A stretch of 64,000 nucleotides of DNA from JANXQZ01 sp038225555 (GTDB lineage: Bacteria; Acidobacteriota; Terriglobia; Bryobacterales; Bryobacteraceae), in the NCBI GenBank assembly GCA_038225555.1, contig JBBRRB010000018.1, forward strand, positions 1-64,000. The letters run 5' to 3'. The notes beneath the pieces are model-generated. The model was not told the DNA's origin. It was given only the letters and a program-made list of their open reading frames with translations, and did no database searches. Below, in pieces: positions 7,335-17,085 of this stretch. Both the position numbers and the translations under genes were made by a program. Positions within the stretch are counted from its first letter, which is position 1. The number at the start of each line of letters is the position of its first letter.

Positions 7335-8383
7335 TGCGCATCGGAGTCAATGCTCTGTACCTGATTCCCGGAGGGGTCGGCGGCACTGAGATTTACCTGC
7401 GCAATCTATTGATCGGGTTGGCGCACATCGACAAGGAAAACGAATATTTCATCTTTACCAATCGGGAAACGAGCGACGATCTCGTTCCGCGCCAGAGCAA
7501 TTTCCAGAACGTTCCGCAACCTGTGCGGGCCATTTTTCGCCCGGTACGGATTCTGTGGGAACAAATCGGGCTGCCGCTGGCCGCCAGACGACAGAGAATC
7601 GCGGTGATGCTGAACCCTGGTTTTACTTGCCCAGTATGGTCGCCCTGTGCGAACGTCACCGTGTTTCATGATCTGCAGCACAAGCGCCATCCCGAGTACT
7701 TTCGCTGGTTCGATCTGCCCTTTTGGAAGTTACTGCTGTGGGCGGCGGCGCGGAGGTCCCGCAAGTTGATCTCAGTTTCCGAAGCGACGCGCTCCGATTT
7801 GCTGCATTTTTACGGAGTCGATTCCACTGTGGTGCAGCATGGGGTGGAGGACGGCTTCTTCCAAATCGCGCGAAATCGGAACCCCCGCGATTACCTGCTG
7901 TGCGTCTCCACTTTACACCCGCATAAGAACCTGGAGCGGCTTGTTCAAGTCTTCAACGAGTCGCTGCCCGTTGCCTCACTGGTAATCACCGGACTGCGCG
8001 GATTTGCGGCGCAACATCTGGAAAAGGAACCTGCGCAGCACGTGCGGTTCACAGGCTGGGTTCCGCGCGAAGAACTATACGAGCTTTTTCGAGGCGCGCG
8101 CGGGTTCATCTATCCTTCGAAGTTCGAAGGCTTCGGGATGCCCGTGCTGGAGGCCATGGCGGCGGGTGTTCCAGTGGCGTGTTCGGACATACCGCCCCTG
8201 CGCGAGATTGCGGATGGATGTGCCTTTTTTTTCGATCCTGACGACGACGTTGCAATGCGGTCCGCCATGCAGCGCGCGCTGGAAGACACCAGTTTAGTGG
8301 AAGCTGGCCGGAGCCGAGCAGCCCAGTTCAGTTGGGACGCGGCCGCCCGGGCGACACTTCAATGTTTGCTTGCGGCCAGATAA
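7334..8383 (+). CDS. Family 4 glycosyltransferase (GT-B)
   Basis: This 349-residue retaining GT4 enzyme begins MRIGVNALYL, followed by a glycine-rich loop IPGGVGGTEIYLRNLL. The Rossmann C-terminal half contains LLCVSTLHPHKNLERLV, FTGWVPREELYELFRGA and the donor-binding E-x7-E motif FEGFGMPVLEAMAAG. Members build polysaccharide or glycan chains from NDP-sugars in the cytoplasm. It closes the translationally coupled glycosylation cassette (each gene overlaps or abuts the next from 3577 to 8383). Its 3' end overlaps the convergent hydroxyacid oxidase gene by 56 bp. Confidence 0.9.
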   Translation: MRIGVNALYLIPGGVGGTEIYLRNLLIGLAHIDKENEYFIFTNRETSDDLVPRQSNFQNVPQPVRAIFRPVRILWEQIGLPLAARRQRIAVMLNPGFTCPVWSPCANVTVFHDLQHKRHPEYFRWFDLPFWKLLLWAAARRSRKLISVSEATRSDLLHFYGVDSTVVQHGVEDGFFQIARNRNPRDYLLCVSTLHPHKNLERLVQVFNESLPVASLVITGLRGFAAQHLEKEPAQHVRFTGWVPREELYELFRGARGFIYPSKFEGFGMPVLEAMAAGVPVACSDIPPLREIADGCAFFFDPDDDVAMRSAMQRALEDTSLVEAGRSRAAQFSWDAAARATLQCLLAAR

Positions 8384-9413
8384 CAGTGGCATCGATACTT
8401 GCGATGGTTGGCCTGCCGCATAACGCCATGGCGATCACGAACTCTTTCCTCAGAATCTCCACTACCCGCGTGACCCCTTCTGCACCCGCTACGCCCAATC
8501 CCCACAGATAGGGTCTGCCGATTAGCACTGCGTTCGCTCCGTATGCGATCGCTTTCACGACATCGGTCCCGCGCCGAATCCCACCATCGACCAGCACCGG
8601 CACTCGGCCCTCAACTTTCTCGACCACAAACGGCAGTGCTTCGATCGTTGCCGGCACAGTATCCAAGTTGCGTCCGCCATGATTGGAAACGATGATGCCG
8701 GACGCGCCCGCTTTTACGGCCAGCTCCGCGTCATCCGGATTCATCACTCCTTTGAGCAACACAGGCGTCTTCGCAAATGACCTGAGCCAGTCGATATCTT
8801 TCCAGGAAAACGTGGGGTCGAGGTAGTCTTTTCCTTTCAAATTCGGCAGCACTCGCTCGGGCAATTCCCCCTTCGCGCGGTCTTCGCGATTTCGGACGCC
8901 CTGATTGGGCGAATCCACTGTAACGCACATTGCGCGACAACCAGCCGCCTCGGCCCTCTGTACCAATTCGCGAGTGAAACCGCGATCCCGCTGCACGTAA
9001 AGCTGAAACCACACCGGACCCGTTGCCGCTTCAGCCACTTCCTCCAGCGGCTTTGAAGCGCTGCTGCTGATCGTCAGAATCGCGCCGGCGGCTCCTGCGC
9101 CCCTAGCAGAGGCGATGTCTCCATCGGGATAAACGAATCCCTGCGCACCAGTCGGGGCCAGCAAGATAGGAAACGGGAGATCGTGTTCGAACAGACGAAT
9201 GCGCGTGTCGATTTTCGAAACATCCACGAGGATACGCGGCCGCAAACGGATCCGTTCGTAAGCCTCATGATTCCAGCGCAACGTGATCTCGTCGCCCGCG
9301 CCGCCGTTAATCCGCTCGTAAGCCCCGTGCGAGATCCGGCTCTTGACTAGCCGTTCGTAATCGAAGATCGAGAGCGGCTCCTCGTGACCGCCGGCGTCAT
9401 GTGCGGCAGCCAT
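8328..9413 (-). CDS. FMN-dependent alpha-hydroxyacid oxidase/dehydrogenase
   Basis: A full-length (361 residues) member of the glycolate oxidase/lactate dehydrogenase family. The TIM barrel carries LLAPTGAQGFVYPDGD, QLYVQRDR (Tyr139), TVDSPNQGVRNRED (Asp167), LLKGVMNPDDA (Lys221), the catalytic SNHGGRNLD (His245, Arg248) and the FMN-phosphate loop DGGIRRGTD with LIGRPYLWGL. These enzymes oxidise 2-hydroxy acids to 2-oxo acids. There is no signal peptide. It begins one base after the stop of the creatininase-family gene and is the last gene of the bufferin-like operon. The mycofactocin enzyme MftD belongs to this family, so a role in peptide maturation is possible. Ordinary lactate or hydroxyacid oxidation is the conservative reading. 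Confidence 0.9.
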   Translation of the reverse strand: MAAAHDAGGHEEPLSIFDYERLVKSRISHGAYERINGGAGDEITLRWNHEAYERIRLRPRILVDVSKIDTRIRLFEHDLPFPILLAPTGAQGFVYPDGDIASARGAGAAGAILTISSSASKPLEEVAEAATGPVWFQLYVQRDRGFTRELVQRAEAAGCRAMCVTVDSPNQGVRNREDRAKGELPERVLPNLKGKDYLDPTFSWKDIDWLRSFAKTPVLLKGVMNPDDAELAVKAGASGIIVSNHGGRNLDTVPATIEALPFVVEKVEGRVPVLVDGGIRRGTDVVKAIAYGANAVLIGRPYLWGLGVAGAEGVTRVVEILRKEFVIAMALCGRPTIASIDATVIWPQANIEVSPGRPRPN

Positions 9414-9414
9414 C

Positions 9415-10275
9415 CTACTGCTTTGTGTCCAAGGGATGTTTCGCGTTTTCGAAGAATTCGTTCTGGAGCCTGAGGCTGGTTTGGTCCGATTTGATCGCGC
9501 GGATGGCTGCCGCGACCCCGTCTGCCCAATGCTTCATATCGAACTCGCCCAGCTCCTTATTCCCGAGCGTTCCATCGCCTGCATAATGTTCGGGAAACTT
9601 GGCGTACCACCAAATCCCGGTGTAAACGCTGGACGGCAGATCGAGCCGGTTCATATCGGCACCCGACTCTGAAGCGGCCCGGTCCATATGTACCAGGTCT
9701 GGCCGCGTGATCATTAAGTGGGATGTTTCGGATTCTCCTGCATGTCCGTCCGTTTTTGATTTAAGGGGAGGCCGGCCCGGTGCAGCCCCACCATTGCGAT
9801 ACACGTAGACGACATAATCGTGAGGCGACGCCAGTTGCGCTTGAGCAAAGTATGGCAGCAAACTGTTGTTGCCCCCATGGCCGTTGACGATGACGATCTT
9901 CTTGCAGCCGTTGCGGGCCATCTCATCGGCTGTCTCCTGCAAGAGTTCGAGTTGCAGCTTCGCACTATAGGCAACCGTTCCCGGTTCGTGTCTGGCTTCA
10001 AAGATTTGGCCGAAGTAGTATTCGGGAAAGACGATTGCGTACTCTTGTTCGGCGCCATGAAGAGCGGCGTAGCGCACGTTCAAGAGGTCCGTACCCAGGG
10101 GAAGGTGAGGTCCGTGTTTCTCGATGATGCCGAATGGTAGCAGACAGGTGCCCTTTGATTTTTGGATCGCCGCCGCGAAATCGGCAGCGGTCAGTTCCTC
10201 CCATTTCACCGAGGGCGAAGGTTGTGCGAAGGATGCTCCTGCCAAAGAAATACACGCGAGAATGTAACGCATCAT
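9415..10275 (-). CDS. Secreted creatininase-family metallohydrolase
   Basis: The 286-residue protein has a signal peptide (MMRYILACISLAGASFA, then QPSPS). The creatininase fold is marked by GIIEKHGPHLPLGTD (metal-site Glu52, His54 and Asp63), VNGHGGNNSL (His133) and DGHAGESETS (His178, Glu181/183). The family includes creatininase, formylaminopyrimidine amidohydrolases and the mycofactocin peptidase MftE, all di-metal amide hydrolases. Its ATG overlaps the stop of the Kdo-hydroxylase-like gene, and its stop lies one base before the hydroxyacid oxidase start. It is therefore translationally embedded in the bufferin-like operon. Secretion places it in the periplasm, where a modified peptide would be. 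The substrate is unknown. Confidence 0.87.
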   Translation of the reverse strand: MMRYILACISLAGASFAQPSPSVKWEELTAADFAAAIQKSKGTCLLPFGIIEKHGPHLPLGTDLLNVRYAALHGAEQEYAIVFPEYYFGQIFEARHEPGTVAYSAKLQLELLQETADEMARNGCKKIVIVNGHGGNNSLLPYFAQAQLASPHDYVVYVYRNGGAAPGRPPLKSKTDGHAGESETSHLMITRPDLVHMDRAASESGADMNRLDLPSSVYTGIWWYAKFPEHYAGDGTLGNKELGEFDMKHWADGVAAAIRAIKSDQTSLRLQNEFFENAKHPLDTKQ

Positions 10276-11135
10276 TGTCCTCTTAAACGCTCCAAAATAG
10301 ATGCTGGTGCCATCTCCCGATCTAACAGGCTATTCCTAGCAATGATGAAAGTCTGCTCCAGCGCGAACTGACCCGAGAGCACGGCGTGCGGCACCACGTC
10401 CGTAAACACCATCCAAGTTGATCCAGGAGGCAACTCGAAGCGATACTTCGCGCAGTTCTTCTGATAATCGGCGTTCCTTTTCAAGTAGTCATGAAAGCCG
10501 AGCATAAAGCGATCATAAGGCGAGCGGTCCACCACGGGCAGCCCGATGGACTTAAGTCCTCGAATCAGCCCACCTCGCACCCGACCGGTTCCAATCCGGC
10601 TCAGTCCGGCGTCTTCCGCATAACGACGGGCGAGTTGCGCAAACGGATCGGAAGTCAGCCACACGCGCGACTTGTTCGCGCTGATGTTGGTAAAGACGCG
10701 CAGAATCAAGTCGCCATGCGTCGGTCGCGTTGGAAAGGCGTCCACGTGCAGCAGATCGTTCCGCTTGTTGAACGCCAAATCCCGGCCCTCTTCCTCTTCG
10801 GGTCGAAAGCTCGCGTAATCCAGCTTCCAAGCGTTCCTATAACGGGGCAGGACCTCCGCCGTGAAACGAATCGCCCACTGCGAGTAGCGTTGCAACACGG
10901 CTCGCAGCTTATTTCCGAGCTCCGGACTAGAAGCGTCGAACCCGGACACCTTATCAATCGCCGGTTTATATGCTACGTTCTTGTGAAGTTTCCCGCCCGT
11001 CAGGTGAACGCCGCGGAGAAACTCTTTCTCACTTTCGGCAAGGCCGGAACCCTCATGCGGGAAGAATAGAATATTGCCGGATTCCAAATAATCGTGGGGG
11101 TCTTTGCTTGAATTCGTAACTTCGATCAGTTCCAT
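10272..11135 (-). CDS. Kdo 3-hydroxylase-like Fe(II)/2-oxoglutarate dioxygenase
   Basis: The start is set at the ATG at 11135 (MELIEVTNSS), which overlaps the BufC stop by 10 nt, rather than the longer frame from 11183. The 287-residue sequence matches the Kdo-hydroxylase family in the block LPRYRNAWKLDYASFRP and in DLLHVDAFPTRPTHGDLILR, with later PYDRFMLGFHDYLK. The metal triad would be His130-x-Asp132 and His250 (VVPHAVLSGQ). In Gram-negative bacteria such enzymes hydroxylate the 3-position of Kdo in lipopolysaccharide. Its place inside a metallophore operon is unexpected. It may modify the envelope under the same stress, or act on the peptide, which is speculation. Confidence 0.82.
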   Translation of the reverse strand: MELIEVTNSSKDPHDYLESGNILFFPHEGSGLAESEKEFLRGVHLTGGKLHKNVAYKPAIDKVSGFDASSPELGNKLRAVLQRYSQWAIRFTAEVLPRYRNAWKLDYASFRPEEEEGRDLAFNKRNDLLHVDAFPTRPTHGDLILRVFTNISANKSRVWLTSDPFAQLARRYAEDAGLSRIGTGRVRGGLIRGLKSIGLPVVDRSPYDRFMLGFHDYLKRNADYQKNCAKYRFELPPGSTWMVFTDVVPHAVLSGQFALEQTFIIARNSLLDREMAPASILERLRGQ

Positions 11136-11908
11136 CCTGAAACCGATTGGAACAGACCCTCGGCAGTCCACTCCCGGAACCACTCGAACAAATCTTTCTC
11201 GCGCACATGGGATTTTTCAACAGCCTCGCCAACAGGGGAACCCGACGCAAGCGCGGTTAACAACTCATAAGCCGGAGGCTGCAGATCCAGCCTTTGCACT
11301 TGGAACTGACGCCGGTACGCTACTACACACGTATTCTTTCGGCGAATCAAGGGAAAGGCATTCTCTTCATCCACGGCGCCCAGATAAGCACTCACTGGAT
11401 AGCGAAATGAACGCAGGCGAAACGCCGCGATCGGCTGCAAGTGCGCCGTCTGCCAAGCCTCAGGGGGAACGGCGGCGATCGCCTCTTGAGTCAGCACAGG
11501 CGATTCTTCTTCGTCGAACACTTCGGTTAACGCCAGTTCCAAACGCGCCAAATCTTGCAGAAACTCGCGCTTAGGCAGATCCTCAAGTTTGCCGATAAAC
11601 TCAGGCAAGCTATCGCCCAGGCGGTTCAGCGTATAGCTGCGAGAGGGATGCAACTCAAGGTAGCGCGCGGCCAAATCGTGAAATGCCTCCTGGCCCAAGT
11701 AGTGGAGCAGAGAGGGATAATCCGACTCTAGCGCTTCCACCAGCCTCGAAAGGTACATGTCGCGATAGACGCCCGCTCGTTCGAGAGCAGTCAGCGTAAG
11801 GGAAGGCAGCACGAGGCGTCCCGCTTCTGCGGCCTGATCGTCCACTTCCGGGGCTAGGATGAAAGCCTGCAACCAACGTTGTGTCTGCTCAAGGCCGGGA
11901 TCAGGCAT
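11126..11908 (-). CDS. bufC: BufC/HvfC-like RiPP modification partner (DUF2063)
   Basis: A 260-residue DUF2063 protein. The N-terminal helical domain contains LERAGVYRDMYLSRLVEALESDYPSL cut into its typical pattern (VYR-x-MY, L-x-DYP-x-L) and FHDLAARYLELHPSRSYTL, followed by a beta-rich C-terminal half. In MNIO systems this protein (BufC, HvfC, or the partner in methanobactin-like pathways) presents the precursor peptide to the DUF692 enzyme. It starts 5 bp after the DUF692 gene stop, which is the usual gene pair. The start MPDPGLEQTQ is kept because there is no internal alternative with better context. Confidence 0.88.
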   Translation of the reverse strand: MPDPGLEQTQRWLQAFILAPEVDDQAAEAGRLVLPSLTLTALERAGVYRDMYLSRLVEALESDYPSLLHYLGQEAFHDLAARYLELHPSRSYTLNRLGDSLPEFIGKLEDLPKREFLQDLARLELALTEVFDEEESPVLTQEAIAAVPPEAWQTAHLQPIAAFRLRSFRYPVSAYLGAVDEENAFPLIRRKNTCVVAYRRQFQVQRLDLQPPAYELLTALASGSPVGEAVEKSHVREKDLFEWFREWTAEGLFQSVSGWN

Positions 11909-11913
11909 GTTGA

Positions 11914-12783
11914 TTAGGCCAGGGATGCGTATTCCGGCTCCGCTGATTCGATACGCCCCAGATCTTCGATCAGATGGCGAGCTTTGAGCGCCTCGGCGTG
12001 CACCACGTCAAAATCCGGAATGTCAGCGTCCCACTCAAGCAAAGTGGATACGCCGCCCATGCGCACGATCACGTGGCGATACAGGTCCCAGACCGGATCC
12101 ACTACATGATCGTTGTGAGTATCGAGAATGTGAGTGCCCTTATTCGTGTGGCCTGCCAGGTGAATCTGGACCACGCGGTCCATTGGGATAGTGTCGATAT
12201 ACGCAACGGGATCGAAACCATGATTGAATGCGCTGACGTATACGTTGTTCACGTCCAGCAGAATGCCGCAATCGGCGCGCCGCGCTAGCTCTGCCAGAAA
12301 CTCGCACTCGGTCCAAGTGGACGTGCGGAATTCCATGTAAGTTGAGGGGTTCTCGAGGGCAATCGGTCGCTCTAGAACATCTTGAATGACGCGCGCGCGA
12401 TCCACCGTGTGGCGCAGCGCTTCATCCGTGTAAGGCATTGGAAGAAGATCGTGGACATTGAGGCCAGCCACTCCGGTCCAGCAAAGGTGGTCGGAAATCC
12501 AACGCGCGTTGATGCGCTTGCCGAGAGCTTTCAGCTTGCGCAAATACTCGAAATCGATCGGATCCGCGCTGCCCACCGACATGGAGACGCCATGCAACAC
12601 CACTGGATACATCGCGGCTATGCGATCCAAAACCTGGAGCGGGCGTCCTCCAGTATCCATGTAATTCTCAGAGAGAATTTCGAACCAATCGACCGGAGGG
12701 CGCGTTGCCAGGATGTGATCGTAGTGCTTGGTCCGTAAACCGATCCCGAAACCCAAGTTTGGATAGCCCCAGCGATTCGCCAT
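11914..12783 (-). CDS. bufB: BufB-type multinuclear non-heme iron oxidase (MNIO, DUF692)
   Basis: A full-length 289-residue DUF692/MNIO TIM barrel, the family of MbnB, TglH and BufB, which rewrite cysteines of ribosomal peptides using two or three irons and O2. It opens with LGFGIGLRTKHYDHIL. Likely iron ligands are His64 (VLHGVSMS), His99 (SDHLCW), Glu144 (ALENPSTYM), Asp177/Asn180 (LLDVNNVYVS), His208 and His212 (IHLAGH), Asp221/His223 (DTHNDH) and Glu250 (LLEWD). The start is one base after the DoxX stop, with AGGAAC upstream. Expected product chemistry is a Cys-derived heterocycle (thiooxazole in bufferins). This is known for the family and inferred here. Confidence 0.92.
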   Translation of the reverse strand: MANRWGYPNLGFGIGLRTKHYDHILATRPPVDWFEILSENYMDTGGRPLQVLDRIAAMYPVVLHGVSMSVGSADPIDFEYLRKLKALGKRINARWISDHLCWTGVAGLNVHDLLPMPYTDEALRHTVDRARVIQDVLERPIALENPSTYMEFRTSTWTECEFLAELARRADCGILLDVNNVYVSAFNHGFDPVAYIDTIPMDRVVQIHLAGHTNKGTHILDTHNDHVVDPVWDLYRHVIVRMGGVSTLLEWDADIPDFDVVHAEALKARHLIEDLGRIESAEPEYASLA

Positions 12784-12784
12784 A

Positions 12785-13300
12785 TTATGTTCCTATTTTA
12801 TCTCCGTCTCGGAAGAGGTGCAGGCGTTTGGCGATCAGGTGATCGACGCTGAGCACGCCGGGGCCATGAAGGATCAACCATAGCAAAAACATGCCGTACA
12901 CGACGGGCACAACCTCGGAAAAGTTGCCGGGGAAATTCTTGAGGAAGCCCTCTTTGTCAGCGGTCAGCAGCGCGACCACCATTGTCGCTGAGAGCAGCAG
13001 CGAGAAGATGCGCGTTCCTAAGCCAAGTATTAGGCAAAGCCCGCCGATGAGTTCGAGCGACGCGATGAAGGCCGCGTTCGCTCGGGCGAAGGGAATGCCG
13101 AGATCGGTGAAGAAAGAGACGATCTTGTCGAAGTTCTGCCATTTGCCTCGACCCGTGAGGAAGAATGCGTAGCCGATCAGGAGGCGAGTCAGCAAGGGAG
13201 CGAGGAATGCGAGCGCGGCGGTGATAGACAGTCCGCGGAGTGCGAGCCGCCGAAAAGCATTATCTGCGGGCAGACCTCTCTCGGTGTGTAGAGTATTCAT
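12785..13300 (-). CDS. DoxX-family membrane protein (BufD-like)
   Basis: The 171-residue protein has about four hydrophobic helices. The DoxX pattern is present: LLTRLLIGYAFFLTGRGKW, ASLELIGGLCLILGLGTR and VVPVVYGMFLLWLILHGPG. DoxX proteins are small cytoplasmic-membrane proteins often linked to redox or oxidant handling, and they are frequent companions of MNIO RiPP genes (BufD). It lies between the precursor gene and the BufB gene, and its stop is followed after one base by bufB. The biochemical role in such clusters is not established. Confidence 0.85.
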   Translation of the reverse strand: MNTLHTERGLPADNAFRRLALRGLSITAALAFLAPLLTRLLIGYAFFLTGRGKWQNFDKIVSFFTDLGIPFARANAAFIASLELIGGLCLILGLGTRIFSLLLSATMVVALLTADKEGFLKNFPGNFSEVVPVVYGMFLLWLILHGPGVLSVDHLIAKRLHLFRDGDKIGT

Positions 13301-13325
13301 CTACTAAAAGGGGTTGAAACAGATT

Positions 13326-13351
13326 GGCAGGCTTCCGCATGGTCGCCTGCC
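13326..13351 (-). terminator. Stem-loop between bufA and doxX, possible attenuator
   Basis: The 67-bp gap after the precursor gene holds a 7-bp perfect stem (GGCAGGC at 13326-13332 pairing with GCCTGCC at 13345-13351, 12-nt loop). On the minus strand it is followed by a weak T-containing tract ending in CCTTTT. Such a structure would protect or partly terminate the bufA message, giving more precursor than enzyme. The U-tract is poor, so the terminator function is tentative. Confidence 0.4.
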
Positions 13352-13367
13352 ACCGGTTGAAATAGAC

Positions 13368-13616
13368 TTATTTCTTCTTGGCGGGAACAGCGCAGCCGCC
13401 CTTGCCCTTGCAGGAGTTCTTGCTGGCGCAGCCGTTGTCGCCGGTGCTGCAGCCGCCCTGCCCCTTGCAGGAATTCTGGCCTTTGCAATCGTGCTTGGCT
13501 GCCTTGGTCTTCTTGGTCTTAGCTGGCTTCGGATCGTCCTGAGCGTTGAGCGCGGCGCCTGCCGCGAGGCCAGCGACGACGGTGCCGAGTGCCAAGCCAA
13601 AGTTTCTGCGATTCAT
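13368..13616 (-). CDS. bufA: Bufferin-like Cys-rich precursor peptide (BufA2 type)
   Basis: A strong AAAGGAGA site fixes the start at the ATG at 13616, giving 82 residues; an upstream in-frame extension is rejected. The leader MNRRNFGLALGTVVAG ends in a hydrophobic run with cleavage likely after LNA; its RRNFG resembles a twin-arginine signal. The mature peptide is Lys-rich and has six cysteines (44, 50, 56, 63, 69, 75), arranged as two related 13-residue modules, CKGQNSCKGQGGC and CASKNSCKGKGGC, and it ends KKK. This is the low-complexity CKGxNxCKGxGGC pattern of BufA2/HvfA-type periplasmic metallophore precursors. DoxX, BufB and BufC follow on the same strand. The cysteines are the expected MNIO targets and metal (copper) ligands. 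Confidence 0.88.
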   Translation of the reverse strand: MNRRNFGLALGTVVAGLAAGAALNAQDDPKPAKTKKTKAAKHDCKGQNSCKGQGGCSTGDNGCASKNSCKGKGGCAVPAKKK

Positions 13617-13751
13617 ATTATGTTCTCCTTTAAATGTTGGGCCGTCTTGCGACCTATATAAGATTGTACTGCTCATTATTGTTCCCCGGATTCACGAGAT
13701 ACCAATTAATTTTTATTCACCAAGCCAGGACGGGAGCGGCAAGCACGTCGC

Positions 13752-16190
<2,439 letters not shown>

Positions 16191-16306
16191 ATGCTTTGTG
16201 ATTTAGAGGAAGGTGCTGCTGTGACGTTCCAGACGTTTCAGGAGGATGCGAAACCCTTCTTCTCCAATATAGCCTTGTTGAAATCCTCCTCACCAGCGCT
16301 TCCAAG

Positions 16307-16324
16307 AGCACCTGGAAAGGTGCT
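16307..16324. other. Small perfect stem-loop in the leuS/phd divergent region
   Basis: AGCACCT (16307-16313) and AGGTGCT (16318-16324) form a 7-bp stem with a GGAA tetraloop-like loop. On the minus strand it would lie in the leuS leader about 120 nt before the ATG; on the plus strand it lies just before the antitoxin start. No T-box specifier or antiterminator consensus is visible. It may be an operator for the antitoxin or nothing. Confidence 0.3.
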
Positions 16325-16346
16325 ACTTATTTAGGAAGAGGTCTTC

Positions 16347-16637
16347 ATGCTCGACATCACCAAGGACATCCAGTCCCTCACCACCTTTCGCCGTCGCTCC
16401 GGCGAATTCATGAAGCAGCTCAAAAAGAGCAAGCGGCCTGTGGTGCTCACCGTCAACGGGAAGGCGGAGGCTATCGTCCAAGACGCCGAAGCTTATCAGC
16501 GCTTGCTCGACATCGCCGCTCACGCCGATGTGAACGAAGGGATCCGACAGGGATTGGAACAAGCCAGGCAAGGCAAACGCCGCGACGCTGAGGAATTCTT
16601 CGCTGAATTTGAAGCTGCCCGTGGCATATCGGGTTAA
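16347..16637 (+). CDS. Phd/YefM-type antitoxin
   Basis: The 96-residue product begins MLDITKDIQSLTTFRR and carries KRPVVLTVNGKAEAIVQDAEAYQRLLD, the characteristic Phd/YefM strand-helix in which the N-terminal half binds DNA and the C-terminal helix wraps the toxin. The C-terminal tail is acidic and helical (EEFFAEFEAARG). The downstream ParE-like toxin gene overlaps its end. Such antitoxins usually repress their own operon. An AGGAAGAGG stretch lies upstream of the ATG. Confidence 0.9.
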   Translation: MLDITKDIQSLTTFRRRSGEFMKQLKKSKRPVVLTVNGKAEAIVQDAEAYQRLLDIAAHADVNEGIRQGLEQARQGKRRDAEEFFAEFEAARGISG

Positions 16638-17085
16638 GATGACGCCCCGTGCCGAGCGGGACATTGCCGGTATTTATGCGAGGATTCAGGTGCCCACGTC
16701 CGACGCGGCTCTGAAATGGTACCTAGGGCTCCGGGACAGCATTCGCAGCCTTCGGGACTCGCCCACGCGGTGCCCTCGAACCCCAGAAAACGATCAGCTC
16801 AGGCACTTGCTTTATGGCCACAAGCCGCATATCTATCGAGTGATTTTCCGTATCATGGAGAAACCCAAGCAGGTCGAGGTGCTCCACATTCGCCACGGGG
16901 CCATGGACAAGTTCGGAAAGGCAGAGCAAGGAGATGAAGACATAGTTCGAAACATTTCTCATCTCAGTAAATGGCAAAGAGTCGTGTGTAACCGGACCCT
17001 ATTCATATTTGAGTGCCACGGTTGGGTCAACCCTAGCCGCTCGACGAGCGGGCCCAAGGCAAGCCATCACCGCCACCACCGCTAA
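16621..17085 (+). CDS. ParE/RelE-superfamily toxin with an unusual C-terminal run-on
   Basis: The most likely start is the GTG at 16621, inside the antitoxin 3' end (a TTG at 16609 is possible). The first 100 residues are a normal ParE/RelE fold: MAYRVKMTPRAERDIAGIYARI, then LRDSIRSLRDSPTRCPRTPE, YGHKPHIYRVIFRI and VEVLHIRHGAMDKF. After that the frame runs on for about 50 residues of low-likelihood sequence (Ser/His/Arg-rich, ending HHRHHR) and overlaps the 3' end of the convergent ADOP permease. The tail looks like loss of the original stop rather than a domain. The TA pairing supports the assignment. The target (gyrase or ribosome) cannot be told. Confidence 0.8.
   Translation: MAYRVKMTPRAERDIAGIYARIQVPTSDAALKWYLGLRDSIRSLRDSPTRCPRTPENDQLRHLLYGHKPHIYRVIFRIMEKPKQVEVLHIRHGAMDKFGKAEQGDEDIVRNISHLSKWQRVVCNRTLFIFECHGWVNPSRSTSGPKASHHRHHR

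Noticed and set aside
16191..16346. T-box leader or other riboswitch upstream of leuS
   Set aside because: No T-box antiterminator consensus, specifier loop or terminator is visible; only one small hairpin.
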